DNA of 64,000 nucleotides from contig CM032229.1 in NCBI GenBank assembly GCA_019009955.1, forward strand, positions 10,013,001 through 10,077,000, read 5' to 3'. This DNA comes from Riptortus pedestris (taxonomy: Eukaryota; Arthropoda; Insecta; Hemiptera; Alydidae). The notes below the pieces were generated by a model that saw nothing but the letters and a program-made list of their open reading frames with translations, did no database searches and had not been told where the DNA came from. Made by a program: the position numbers and the translations under genes. Of the stretch, positions 11,460 to 22,263 are shown in pieces. The first letter of the stretch is position 1, and the number at the start of each line of letters is the position of its first letter.

Positions 11460-12655
11460 ACGTTTATATATAGGTGCTACGAATATAAATAATAAATTGG
11501 ACAGCTCTATATAAAATAATATGTAGAATGACGTTATCAATGAAGAACAGACTTGAATTAGAAAGTGATGTACATTGACATCTATCTATGATCGAGAAGC
11601 AATTTCCATGTTTGTTCGTTAAAACTGATTAAATGAACATAAAAGCCTTAAAACGTTGTTATAAGATCAAAATTATTATCTGTATGAAATAACAGTGTTT
11701 TAAAAAATGTTTATATTATATTCGATTTGTAATATAGAATTATTCATTATCATATATTTTTATATTTTTTATCTCCTGGTGATTTATTACAGGACGAAGA
11801 GCGCTTCTCTTTTTAGAAAAAAAAAAATGATCCAAATTAACCATATTATATAAGCTATTATTCGCAGCGGGCTAAAAGTTACATAATAGTACATATAGTT
11901 TGAAGTCTGAGTAAATAATAAACTGGTATAACGAAGAATAATTATATAGTAGTTATAAATACATTATTAAAATTAATATGAACTTCCTTCATGTATTAAT
12001 TATCCATCTTAGCTGTGGAGAATCAATAATAACACTATTTATTACAAGAGAAAATAGAAAGCGTGATATATTAATTGCAAAAAAATACTTTTACATTAGT
12101 AGCATTTGAATTCTCAAGCACTAATTTCCTTATAGCTGTCTCTTGCAACACTCACCTCATACAAATACTTTCTCGGAACAATGAATAAACATTATTCAAA
12201 AGTAATAGCAGAAATAGCCTTGGACTCCTCCTTAACAAATTTTCTAGTCCGGGATGTTCGAAGCGTGTTATTCCCTGATGAGCTATATCGCGTTGGCTTC
12301 ATTTTCCCCTTCGGTGCCAACTTCTTTCATGTTCCGCCGCTCCTTGAGGCACTTCTAGCATTAATCGTTCATGATTTACTATGTGATAACTATGCATTAA
12401 TAGGAATCCTAATTGCTTCCAAGATTTTACTGGAGGCGAAACATTTCCCTGAAATTGCAATAAACTTTGTCCATCATTCTTGGGTGGTATTTGCATAATT
12501 GCAACTGTTGTCATTGTCCTGAAGGTCGCTTTTTTTCCAGCTGTTTTAAGTTCTTCCTTTTCTTACAGAAGAAAACCCACTCATTCTGATATTGTTCCAA
12601 TTTCTGCCATTATCTGATATATTTATGAATAATAATTGATGTGTTTATATTATAT
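11460..12655. other. AT-rich sequence with one unrecognised ORF
   Basis: The only ORF of note is a plus-strand 105-codon frame with an ATG at 12181 (MNKHYSKVIAEIALD...). Its patch, 12180-12500, is less AT-rich than the rest. It has no domain I recognise and no clear splice context. It could be a fragment of an unknown transposon or an exon remnant. The rest holds nothing. Confidence 0.25.
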
Positions 12656-12689
12656 TATGACAGATATTTATATTGTACAATTCACAATT

Positions 12690-12795
12690 GATTGCACAAC
12701 TCATTTGCATGTATCTCAATAAGAAAGGTCCATGGAAAACAATATTTGGTGTTTTAGTTCGTTGCGAAGGCGTTTCATGATGATATATTGAAAAG
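12690..12795 (+). mobile_element. H-family fragment, module B only
   Basis: CAACTCATTTGCATGTATCTC, AAAACAATATTTGGTGTTTTAG and GCGTTTCATGATGATATATT match module B of the copies at 7333 and 25701. Core and ends are absent. Confidence 0.6.
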
Positions 12796-13091
12796 TGAAA
12801 TGAAAATACAAATATTTTAAGCACTCACCAATCGACGACTATTTCATAAATTGCTTTATGATTGGAGGAGCTATAATTGTATTTTTATGGAGTCCCTCAT
12901 GCTATTATATTGGGCCCGATTATTTTTAGCTTTGTATTTGCAAGACCTTGTTTATACTGATAGACTAACAACATTCTAATTGTCCAAAGGCCGTATATAA
13001 TTCTAAATTCTTGACAAGTCGATTGCCAGGCTGGGCCTTGCTTCAGCTTGTCTGCATTCCTCAATGCTATTACGTTGATTTCTTTTTACCA

Positions 13092-13143
13092 CAAATGTCC
13101 ATCGATCCTACCTAGAAGATGACGAAAATGAGGTCAGTTAAAC

Positions 13144-13202
<59 letters not shown>

Positions 13203-13571
13203 GTAACCGCTCTAGCGGCCGCAATGTTGGTTTGATCGTTACCAAACTCGATATGCAACCGTTTTATCTAAACAAGGAAGATCAAGCAAGCGGAGGAATT
13301 TCGAAAATTCTAAATATCTCCGTTATTATACGTTTGATCAAAATATTGTATAGAACCAATCTATTAAAAATTAAATGTACTATAAATTTTGTTATGCAAG
13401 TTTTTTTTTGTTTTTTTTACCCCCTCTTCTACTCATAATAACAATAAGCTGTTATATTATGAACCACATTGTTTCAAGCCAAAATACCAAATATTCTTCT
13501 CATTGGACGCAAATCTTAAGGTTACGCACTTGGGAAATCTTCTTAGTTAACGCAATCGCTGCGTGACGGAC
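13092..13571 (-). mobile_element. H-family element, B module, with internal (AT)n
   Basis: Runs from AAATGTCCATCGATCCTACC through GATGACGAAAATGAGGTC, a long (AT)n, CGCTCTAGCGGCCGCAA, TTGATCGTTACCAAACTCG, the core, module B (AACAATAAGCTGTTATATT) and the complete 3' end: GGGAAATCTTCTTAG, hairpin, GACGGAC and T6. The first about 60 bp (palindromic start) are missing. Confidence 0.85.
13145..13200 (+). repeat. (AT)n microsatellite inside an H element
   Basis: An uninterrupted run of about 28 AT dinucleotides between GTTAAAC and CTGTAACCGCTCTAGC, the same internal position as the tract at 40931-40989. Confidence 0.95.
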
Positions 13572-13589
13572 TTTTTTGAAAATAAAGAG

Positions 13590-14390
13590 ATGACGTCAGT
13601 AGTGTGTCATTCATTCCAACATGTGGGAAATCTTGTTTTTTTTTTTTTTTTCTACTTTTCCAAAATCCAGTTTCCCAGTGTTTCTATTAGATTCATTACT
13701 GTTGCTCTAATTGAATAAGTAACCCCAAATAAATCTGGGTTAAGGGAGGAGATAAGCCGTTAGCGGGTGCTAAGTAGTAAAGGCGCTAAGCCCCATTTGC
13801 TAGTGATAATCAGATGGAAGACCCCACTTAGCCCCCTTTAGGATTGTCGAGATATGTTAATTATAAACGAGGCCTCAGAATTCAGTAGTAGATACCGCTG
13901 GTTGGGGGTTGGGGAAGGTAGTTTGGGGACAGGGGGGGGCGGCCTTCCTGTAATTTAGAAACCCCCCCCCCGTCACTCTCTCTTCTCTCTCTCTCTCTTC
14001 TCTCTCTCACTCTCTCTCTCTCTCTCACTCTCTCTTCTCTCTCACTCTCAGAGTCAGGAGTCGTCTCGTTTGCCCTCTGCTATCTCTGGCTAATCCAGTC
14101 CCTGGGAACCTTAACTTCCAACTCTAACTCACCGCAAGCCGAGGAATCCACTTTGGCCAAGTGCCCTGTGCCTGGACCAACTTTTGCCCCTTCTCCCGCA
14201 ATTATTTTCCCAGCAGAAGAGGTGTTCTACTCGTACAAGGGCGACTTTTAGCCTGCAACTCTCACAACAAACGGAACCCGCAATGGCTTCCCCAAGGAAA
14301 GCTTTCAGTATTTTTTTTTAGGTTTAACTTTTAGAGTTGAATTTAGTTTTAACGACTCCAATCCAAGTTAATATTGTCTTTTTTTTTCTT
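13590..14390. other. Intergenic sequence with CT tract and GC-richer patch
   Basis: Includes a T-run near 13637, a C10 run at 13962, an interrupted (CT)n at 13975-14049 and a GC-richer patch at 14050-14300. No convincing ORF is seen. The patch could be regulatory or an untranslated exon, but no splice evidence is visible. Confidence 0.4.
13975..14049 (+). repeat. Interrupted (CT)n microsatellite
   Basis: CT dinucleotides with TT and CA interruptions, preceded by C10. Confidence 0.9.
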
Positions 14391-14394
14391 TTTT

Positions 14395-14775
14395 GGTTGG
14401 CAACTTAGACCTTTAAGATCCTTAGCCACTTCATCTCTAGGGATCATCAGAGTTTTTACGAAGTGAGTTATCAACTGGATGTACAACACCTGTTATCCAA
14501 GGAGGACCTGGAATGCGTTGTCTCCAGTAGACTGACGGGCCTCATTTTACGTGTATAGTCTGTGACCAGTTCACGTTGCCAGCCTGCCTGTGGACGGGAG
14601 CTAACAGAGTCATAATCGTTAGTCATCAGCTGCGACATTAGCGCGCTCTGGAGAGCGACTCGTTATCTAATATTCTCCCTTGATGGGGATCGATCCTGCA
14701 CCTATTTGTAGTCCTTTAGCTTTGACTGTACGTGTTCCCAAGCACCAGAACGGCTAAGCCGCCCACCATCCCCCC
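14395..14775 (-). mobile_element. SINE-2, tRNA-derived, longer copy
   Basis: The reverse complement starts with a tRNA-like head (GGCTTAGCCGTTCTGGTG, then GTGCAGGATCGATCCCCAT as B box). It continues with a body of more than 250 bp that is shared with the plus-strand copy at 28256-28625: GAGCGCGCTAATGTCGCAG, TCCACAGGCAGG, CATTCCAGGTCCTCCTTGG, CTCTGATGATCCCTAGAG. Divergence between the copies is substantial, which suggests old insertions. Confidence 0.75.
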
Positions 14776-14779
14776 CCCC

Positions 14780-15295
14780 TAATATTGTAGTAACAATACA
14801 AAAAAGAAGTTAAACTTGCGATATTATAAGTATTGAGCTTGATAGAGGAAAGTGGCGGAGATATGGTACAAAGGTAGGAATAGATTGTGTCTTTATCTCA
14901 CATAGTATTCCCTGTTCCTCTCTAAATTAGAATGTTCTTCCTATGTGAATTACTTATCAGTAGATGTTGAGGTGCCCAAAACTTTAAAATACAAACAATA
15001 CTCTTAATATTTGTGTAGATCCAGTATATAGCATTTTTCAAACCAAATCAAAAGAATGGAGATTTACTATTTGTTTAATATTTGGCATATTATACTATCC
15101 CCGCCAACTTTTGATTTTAGCTTTTAACGAACCAAATCGAGTTCGGTAACGAGCATTAAATATATAATTTAATCGGATTTTATATTTATGACCGTGAGAG
15201 AATTAGTGTTTTTTCAAAGTGTCTTAACAATATAACCTTAAGAACTAAACTTATTCCCCCATTAAAATGTGATAAAATCCTAGCATGCGGTTATA
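14780..15295. other. Intergenic sequence, with weak H traces
   Basis: Mostly featureless. TTTTAACGAACCAAATCGAGTTCGGTAACG at 15117-15150 (written in part) resembles the H core in plus orientation and may be an eroded fragment. Confidence 0.35.
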
Positions 15296-15299
15296 AATC

Positions 15300-15741
15300 T
15301 TAGCCCTTAAGGGAAATTGAGGTTATACTCATGACGCGATTTTTCCCCAAATGTCCATCGATCCTATCTAGTAGACGGCGAAGATGAGATCCCGTCAAAA
15401 TTATGTATATACTTGTCTGTTCAAGCGGGAGGGGGGTTAGATGGGGAGAGGATTCGAAAATTCAAAATATTTCCGTTATAATGAGTCGGATTGTAAAATA
15501 TTATAGAACCAATCTTGTTAAACTATTGCTGGTCTACAATTGTTGTTGTATGCATTTTTTTCTAACTCAAATATTAAGGGAGTTATTCAAACTTTCTAGT
15601 TTCAGCCTTCAGGAGCCCTCCCTCCTTTCTATTGGTCGGGTATTTTACATAAAAATAGAAACTGTTTGGTGAGATGAGATCAAAAGTATGTACTGGTTCG
15701 TGGGAAATCTGCTTCGTTTGCGCAGCCCCTGTATGACGGAC
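15300..15741 (-). mobile_element. H-family element, nearly full, module A
   Basis: Starts TTAGCCCTTAAGGGAAATTG, a slightly shortened palindromic start, then ACTCATGACGCGATTTTTCC, ATGTCCATCGATCCTATC, a very short AT spacer (TATGTATATAC) where other copies have a microsatellite, the core, module A (GGTGAGATGAGATCAAAAG) and the full end TGGGAAATCTGCTTCGTTTG, hairpin, GACGGAC. At 442 bp it is one of the shortest copies with both ends. Confidence 0.85.
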
Positions 15742-15744
15742 TCT

Positions 15745-16285
15745 TTGTTAGATTTTGTATACTTTATATAATTGAGTAAAACCCCTAAATTGGGGAACCC
15801 GTCAAATAAATATATATTACATGAGGCAACCATATAAGAGAGATCTCGCCTATACTTTATGGGGAAAGTTTTATTTTTCTATATGTATTAGAGTGCTTAA
15901 AATGTGTTCAAGGAACGAGGCTGTTGCAAAAAGATTAGAGAAACCAACCGCATAGTGAAAGTCATGTACCTCATATTCACCACAACAAATAGGCTTTAGA
16001 CCGGCTTAATAACTGTGTTGTTGTGACCGAAGAAAGTCGTCCGGCGAGTATGAAATGGTTCCAACTATTTTGTAACAACTCTCGAGACCATATCGGACTG
16101 AGATAAAGCAAAACACTTTACAAAATATAGCTTAAAAGAAAGGCGCCACATCCCACCCTTCAAGTCTTCCAAGCCTGTAATCTTGCTTAGAAAAATATAT
16201 TCCTATCTTACTTAAAGGAACTCAGTAAAACGATAGCTAACATGTCTAATTGAGTTTTATTTATTTTTTCATTATTTATGTTTTT
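15745..16285. other. Intergenic sequence, no feature
   Basis: Moderately AT-rich. No gene or repeat was recognised. Confidence 0.4.
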
Positions 16286-16289
16286 AGAG

Positions 16290-16497
16290 TTGCACAGGTT
16301 AGCCATGTGAGTTAAAGCGTTGACACAGTAAACCTAGGGTAGCGAGTTCCATTCCCGCCTGGGCAACAGGAGTTTATTTAGTGATGAACTCATTAAATAA
16401 AATCCTTAGTCCCACCCTTACTAGAAAATGTGGTAACCTGTAGATAATACGTCCCTAGTATCCATAGTAACAAAATTATACGTTAATAAACAATAAT
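16290..16497 (+). mobile_element. SINE-1, tRNA-derived, with A and B boxes
   Basis: Begins with a tRNA-like head: A-box-like TTAGCCATGTGAGTTAAAG and B-box-like GAGTTCCATTCCCGCC. A body shared with the copy at 11138 follows (CTGGGCAACAGGAGTTTATTT, GATGAACTCATTAAATAAAA, CCCACCCTTACTAG), ending in a TAA-rich tail (TTAATAAACAATAATAATA). It abuts the hAT element on its right. Confidence 0.8.
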
Positions 16498-16511
16498 AAT
16501 ATGTTTTAGGT

Positions 16512-17070
16512 CAGGTATGGGCAACCTTTGACATGTTGTGGGCCAAACTACTTCTGTGTGCAAATACTTTCGAGAGCCACTTTTAAGAGTAGTGCATTTT
16601 AAAGTAATGTTCATAATTTTTAACGATAGAAAAATATTATTCCCTAATGTAATTAATATACAATTTATTAAAATAACAAAATTAATTGAAATAAATAGGT
16701 AAAACATTATAATTAAGTCGTAAAATTTGGAATTATTACAAACAACAAAAGTCAAATAGCGACACCGAAGTCAATGAGTCACTTGAGCTTGAATTTGGGA
16801 ATCTAATCCATGAATGTTTGGATTAATTTCACAAAGACGTAAAGAATTTTCCAAATTATCGTCAGTCAGCCTTGTACGATGTTTTGATTTATTAACTTTC
16901 ATCATTGAAAAGAACTGTTCGCATTTATAAGTACTGCCAAACCCACAAATTCCTCAACATCTTCCTCATTTGGAGTAAGTAGTGTAATATTTTTGGTTAG
17001 TTGGGTTGTTTTCAAAATGTCTCGCTGGCCGGATCAAACCTTACCGCGGGCCGGTTGTTGCCCATATTTG
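16512..17070 (-). mobile_element. hAT element remnant with TIRs and 8-bp duplication
   Basis: Termini are inverted: CAGGTATGGGCAACC at the left and, reading the other strand, CAAATATGGGCAACA at the right. Each is followed by GGGCC-rich sequence typical of animal hAT elements. The flanks TTTTAGGT (16504-16511) and TTTTAGAT (17071-17078) are an 8-bp target-site duplication with one mismatch, the length expected for hAT. Length is 559 bp, so most of the transposase gene is deleted. Confidence 0.88.
16771..16943 (-). pseudogene. hAT transposase C-terminus (dimerisation region)
   Basis: The minus strand encodes CEQFFSMMKVNKSKHRTR followed by LTDDNLENSLRLCEIN, ending at a TGA at 16771-16773. It matches the end of hAT transposases of the ZBED/GTF2IRD2-like group, where a C-E-x-x-F-S segment precedes K-S-x-x-R-x-R-L-T-D-x-x-L. 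A further coding-like stretch upstream (TTQLTKNITLLTPNEEDVEE) is in another frame, so at least one frameshift exists. It is only the last about 60-90 codons of a protein normally of several hundred. Confidence 0.8.
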
Positions 17071-17179
17071 TTTTAGATTTTGCATATTTCTGTACTCTTA
17101 AGAATGTTTATAATTCCTTATAACATTATTTATTAGCGTACACTATTTTCTACTCATCTCACCACAAGTTTAGTTCTTG

Positions 17180-17331
17180 TCTCAGAAATGTATATTCATA
17201 CTTTCTTATTTTGAGCCCCCCCCCCTTCTTCATACATATAACTAGAGAATGTTTGGTGACATGAGATCAGTAGTGTGTCATTCCAACATGTGGGAAATCT
17301 GCTTAGTTTACGCAGCCCCTGCGTGACGGAC
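17180..17331 (-). mobile_element. H-family 3' end, module A
   Basis: C10 at 17216-17225, GGTGACATGAGATCAGTAG, then GTGGGAAATCTGCTTAG, TTTACGCAGCCCCTGCGTGA and GACGGAC. This is a clean example of the hairpin end. Confidence 0.85.
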
Positions 17332-17334
17332 CTT

Positions 17335-18215
17335 ATCTTAATTATTAATCAGTATAATGGACTATAGCGGTCACCTGAACTAGACACGGGCTACATTGTT
17401 TACAATGAACATTGAATCTAAGTTCCATCTTGACATACTAAGTCCAATATCGAATTACAGATTGACAATCGCTTTCGCCGTCAACCGCAGACCGGGCTTA
17501 AGCAGGCCAATAAGTTGTAAAGCAAGTGCCTCACGGGTTATGGAGCATAAACTATCGATCGGCGAAGATTGTTAAAAGGCGAGGCAAATGCTTTTGACAC
17601 AGTGGCCAATCTAATTTCCTCTGCCATCTACCGAGAGATGGCATCTCACTGACTCAATAAAAGCGGGGTCTAAACAAATTAATTAGTGCACGACAGAAGA
17701 AGTTCATTTGCTCCGGCTCTAACTTTATTCCCGCGCCGAGATAACCCTTATCTCCAGTTAACCTTTATCAAGTCCCTTTGAACACTTATAAAAGATAATT
17801 GGCTTTTCCAGTTTTTCCTGACAACTCCCCTTCATCGATTATAACTGGAGGGAGGGGGAAAAAACCTTGAATCTCGTTTCGAAATGGCCAAGTTCAGATT
17901 AGACGATTTACCGTGTCAACAGCCGTCACAACCAATAAATTCTTAAAGGCCTTTTTCAAGTTGAAATACAACTGAGACCGTCATGCAAATAGAGATTTGA
18001 AATACAATGAATGCTTCAGCGAGGCCTGTATTTCATCGAAAATCCCGCTAGGAAATTATCTGTAACGAGACAAAATGACTCAAAAATACCATGAATGTTT
18101 TTGTAAATTGTAGTAAATGAGTACAAAAAACAGGTTACTTTTGTCCTGGAAAGTTGAATATATAGTGAACAAAAAAAAAATAGAGGGTATCCATCAAAAC
18201 ATACCTTCAAAAAAT
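17335..18215. promoter_or_regulatory. Non-repetitive, GC-richer island; candidate regulatory DNA
   Basis: Unlike its surroundings it has balanced base composition to about 17780, no repeats and no ORF of interest. It contains an inverted pair of GATA-type sites (17738-17754), a second palindrome GCCATCT/AGATGGC (17623-17642) and several TAATTA/ATTAATT homeodomain-like cores (about 17680). This is what an animal enhancer or conserved non-coding element can look like, but conservation cannot be tested here. Confidence 0.3.
17738..17754. promoter_or_regulatory. GAGATAA-CCC-TTATCTC palindrome
   Basis: Perfect 7-bp arms around CCC. Each arm contains AGATAA, the core of GATA-factor sites, facing each other. 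Confidence 0.4.
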
Positions 18216-18220
18216 ATAAG

Positions 18221-18950
18221 AGCCAGTTACGTAGGGGATGCATAAACTAAGCAGGTTTCCCACATGTTGGTATGACACATGTCCAATATCATCTCCCATA
18301 GATTATCTATTTCTTAAGTAAAAAATGTTAGGGTTCACCATAACATATTTACATGTATCTATATAATAAAGTTCTCTTGAATACATGATTTTTAAGAGCA
18401 TTTAAGCTTCAAATAATGTGGTTTATTAAATAACAGAGTATTGTTTATGGAACATGAGTAGAAGTGGGAGTTTATTGAGTGATGAAATCTAAGAAATGCC
18501 AATATCTCGGTTAATATTGAAGTAAGAGAAAACATGTATTTAACAACAGTTATAGAACATTATATTTGCAATAATAATGGTTCTATCTAATTTTTGCAAT
18601 ATAACTTATACCAACCGAGATTTCTTGAATTTTCGAAATTCCACCCTCTATCTGGTTCAGTTTCAGTCATTAATGAACTTCATCTTCAGTTACATGAAAC
18701 GTTTAATTGACTAAGTTTCTGTGTGCTTCAGCATCTCAATGTAATTGAGCAGCCCCACAAACTGTATAAAAATTTGTACAATAAAGTGATTCTCGAGTTT
18801 GGTAACTATCAAACAAGAATGTTGACTGTTAGAGCATTAACAGTCCTTATTGTCGAGATCTCATAGGTGGGATCGATGGACATTCGAGGAAATTTGTCGA
18901 AAACTGCGCCATGAGAACGACCTCAATTGCTGATGAGGAAAATCTGCTGA
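18221..18950 (+). mobile_element. H-family element, module A plus B, expanded
   Basis: Starts at a decayed hairpin end (AGCCAGTTACGTAGGGGATG), followed by AACTAAGCAGGTTTCCCAC. It passes A- and B-type modules (TATTTACATGTATCTATAT, TTGTTTATGGAACATGAG) and the core, and ends with CTCATAGGTGGGATCGATGG, GCGCCATGAGAACGACC and AAAATCTGCTGA. An unrelated segment of about 75 bp at 18715-18790 interrupts it. Confidence 0.75.
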
Positions 18951-18954
18951 AAAT

Positions 18955-20045
18955 AGAAACGACCCATCTTACTTGCTTTATGTAATAGCTTACCTGTAAG
19001 GAAATCCGCTGAAACATACTTTAAAAAAAAACAAGGTTCTCAATATAAAAGAGCGGTTTAAAGTAAATAATATTTTCCCTTCCTTAAATGTTTTGCTGTA
19101 GTTGATTTTATTTATTTATTTGCGGGTAATGCTACATCGGGCACCTACCTCTTTGACGTATCTGTCACAGTAAAACGTTAATTATAAAGGGATTGATAAC
19201 TGAAACAAAACAGGGGTTAAAGAATAAAAATACGAGTTTAACGAGACAGAAACACATTTTGAACGAATGAAATAACATGTGAAAATAATTGATGGCTTGT
19301 GAAATCATCTGTGCATCTCACACAGACAAAATCTCTTCAATTAATGAAAGAGTGAAGAATTAATACTGTCCGTTGTCTCTTTGGAAAATCGGAAAGAAGG
19401 GGAAGTCGTAGATACTTAAATCTTTTTAGATGTCTGTTGAATGAGTGGAATTTCTTTTGAATGTCTTTGCCTATGAATAGAAGGAAAGCTTCCTGTGTTC
19501 ATTAAAAGGTTGAAGGTGGGGCCATTAAAGGATTGTAAAAGCAGTTTTGCCGGACAGAGATCAGAAAGAAGGGCGTGGCAAGTCCTTCAGTTTTTCTTGT
19601 CGAGGCCTTGAACAGCCTTTCTGGCATTAGGTTCAATCTAAAGGTCAGTCCATCAAGCAACAGCCAACGGAATAAGGAATAATTAATTCATTTCATTTCC
19701 TGCGCCTGCAAGTCAATTAATTACGGATTATAACATCGGTAAAGACCATATTATGGTATTTAATCCTAGTATTACCTTCAAACCCATTGTCACGGATGAA
19801 GGCTGTTCCGCAATAGCACATGGACTTCTCACTTTAAGCTATCTGGAGTTTTCATACAAGTGGACAAGTAATTTTGAACATTATATTGGAACTGAACTTG
19901 TTGAACGACTGCGGGGAGGGAAGGTTCAGAGGATCCATAGAACATAAAGTCATACCCGTAAATGCCTCCATTATAATTAATGCTAGGACACGAGGACCTT
20001 GGACTTTGTACCTCAGCGGACCATCAGGCTCTAAACTAATTACTC
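18955..20045. other. Intergenic sequence with a GC-richer non-repetitive part
   Basis: No gene is recognised. Positions 19260-19720 are less AT-rich, repeat-free and contain several AATTAAT/TAATTA words (19337, 19680, 19717), again a possible regulatory segment. Short ORFs at 19753-20110 have no recognised domain. Confidence 0.35.
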
Positions 20046-20051
20046 AACAAA

Positions 20052-20457
20052 CTCAACACACACAAACACACTTACTGTACGAAGACATAGTGAGACTTAT
20101 ACGACACTGAATCCTGAACAAATGGCAATCAGTATCAATGAAAGTAAACAACCACCTCCGCACTATCAAAAGTACAGTTAAGGAATGGCCATCGATCCAT
20201 AGGAGTACTAGACGGGAGGAAGTTGTTCTTGCCAGGCTCAGAATTGGCCACACATAGACACTTAATGACAAAGACAGACAACCCTATACTGCAAGAAACA
20301 CCTAACAATAAAACACATACTGACAGACTGCATTCAACGAAAAGACATTGACATACCCCACGATATGACTGAACTACTAACTGACAGCATCCAATATATT
20401 ACACACATACTAACACATCTAAAACATATTAATATTTACCAATACATAAAGAATTAA
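20052..20457 (+). pseudogene. LINE (Jockey-like) ORF2 C-terminus, broken
   Basis: Reads THLLYEDIVRLIRH, a stop, then ILNKWQSVSMKVNNHLRTIK, STVKEWPSIHRSTRREEVV and LARLRIGHT, another stop, and after a frame change CKKHLTIKHILTDC and a tail to TAA at 20455-20457. Order and motifs are those of the post-RNase-H end of Jockey-type non-LTR elements, including the zinc-knuckle-like C-x-x-x-H-x-L-x-x-x-H...C. Two stops and one frameshift make it non-functional. Compared with the copy at 8897 it keeps the RREEVVLARLRIGHT motif intact. Confidence 0.82.
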
Positions 20458-20754
20458 AATACAATAGGTTTACAACGAACTTACAAAGATTTACAAGTGA
20501 TAACTTATATTATATTCTAAGATGCAAAGTACATGAGAATGAGAAAACCTCAGATGTTTAAGGAATATTTTCTATAATGTATAAATAAATTATGAAGATT
20601 TACGTGAAGGAATTTACAGATTATGACATCACTTTTGATGTGGGGCATAAACCAAATAAATAAAAATTAAAAAAAAATTAATTATTTTTCTGCAAATATT
20701 TCTTTTTTTATATTTCAAATATTTCAAAAATATTATTTTTCTTCAAAAACTCTA

Positions 20755-20935
20755 TAATAATAAGTTATTCTTGTTTCTTGCAATTTCAGCCTTCAGTAAA
20801 CACTCGTCTACTAACACAAGTCTTACTTACATTGGCTTCATACTACCTAGAAATATAGAAAGTAATTTGCAGATTTTGTGGATCATCCCAACATGGGGGA
20901 ATTTTGGTTACATATCGCAGTTAGCCGCAGTAGAA
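20755..20935 (-). mobile_element. H-family fragment, module A
   Basis: CAATTTCAGCCTTCAGTAAAC, CTCGTCTACTAAC and ATAGAAAGTAATTTGCAGAT, then CCAACATGGGGGAATTTTGG, align to module A before the hairpin. The hairpin itself is lost. Confidence 0.5.
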
Positions 20936-20939
20936 CAAG

Positions 20940-21235
20940 TGTACGTTAATAAATAACAAATATAGACTATAGATTTTTGTTGCTAAAAATATTTTAAGCT
21001 TTCGTGGAAGTTATAAATGTTCTAAATCTAATAGGTAACTTATATTGCTCCAAATTTTGGACTTCTTATTGATTATTTTCGCCATTCCATTGAAGGAGCC
21101 ATATGTTGTTTGGACAATATGAGGAAGCTGTGTTAGGTAAGGGATTTAATGAAAGCTCCTGTGGCATAATTATCTCAGACGCCTTATGATGTGGCAAGCC
21201 TTGGATGTAGAGCATATTTTTGTAACCGAATCGAT
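20940..21235. other. Intergenic sequence, no feature
   Basis: AT-rich sequence grading into the GC-richer block that follows. Nothing is supported. Confidence 0.4.
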
Positions 21236-21239
21236 TGGC

Positions 21240-21620
21240 TGCTGAATTGCTTGCCAAAGCCCCAAAGCCTAGTTAGCTGCATCTGTCGGCAAGCAGTCTG
21301 CATCTGGGGAACAGACCCCCGTGTGTGAAGGCCTGACCTCCTCGCCTCTACCCATTAAACCACTTTCTCTGTTTGTTTTATATTGGTCCTCCGGTTTTTT
21401 ATCAGCTGGATATCCCTCTCTCTCTCTCCCCCTGGAGCCTCTCTTACTTTCACTCGGGAGGCGGAGAAAGGAACCGCCCGATAAGGGACTCTGCGTCCGA
21501 TCACCAAATCTAACTTTCAGTCCGTTTCCTTTCGTTGGAAAGTAGTCGAGGCGCGTTGACGGCCGCTGTTTGTGCCCATTACACCAGCCTTCCAATCCCA
21601 TGTCTTCTCATTATAGATTT
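21240..21620. other. GC-richer block, non-repetitive
   Basis: One of the most GC-rich stretches in the window. Both strands have frames open for 74-110 codons over 21269-21601, which is expected where A/T-rich stops are scarce. Neither translation shows a known domain or a starting methionine with good context. It could be an untranslated exon, a promoter-proximal CpG-bearing region or a conserved element. Confidence 0.3.
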
Positions 21621-22213
21621 GCTGCCTCTGACACTAAAAAATAATACCTCTGCAAACCGTCCTACCTCTTTGATTAATTCTCTTTGGTACACAGTGTTTG
21701 TGTGATTAATAGAAGCTAGGTGCACGAAAGCTATGTTAATATCTGTTCAAGCCTGACAAACTCCACCGCGCGAGAAATAGGCTCCAAAGGTATGTATCCA
21801 TTGCAATAGAATAAATCAGTTTCATTCCTGGCAACATTTCAACAAAATTAAAGTGTAAATGATTTTATACCTATTAATCAATTGTTGAATATGGATATTA
21901 TTTTTACTGTCAAGTTATATTTTTTCTAATTAAATAAATCATCTGATAATCAAACTATATTAAACAAAGTTTTTAATATGAATGAAGGATTTTTCCTCAT
22001 TTTGAAATGCTCTAGTAATGGTAATGACATATACCCATGACTAAACTTAGACTTACCTTACAATTTGGACGAACTGTTGAACAACGAAAGTACACATCTA
22101 GACGTTTTATTATCATATTTAAAACAAGCACACATTTACACACTTATATAGTACCCAATCTCTTCTTATTTCCAGTGAAGTATAGCCATAAAGGTTTAAT
22201 TAACAGTGCGTGC

Positions 22214-22263
22214 CTGTGTGTGTGTGTGTGCGTGAGCGTGCGTATGTGTGTGTGTGTGTGTGT
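22214..22263 (+). repeat. Interrupted (GT)n microsatellite
   Basis: TG repeats with CGTGAGCGTGCGTA interruption. Confidence 0.9.

Noticed and set aside
12181..12498. 105-codon ATG frame as a gene
   Set aside because: No domain, no conserved motif and no splice or poly(A) context; kept only as a note.
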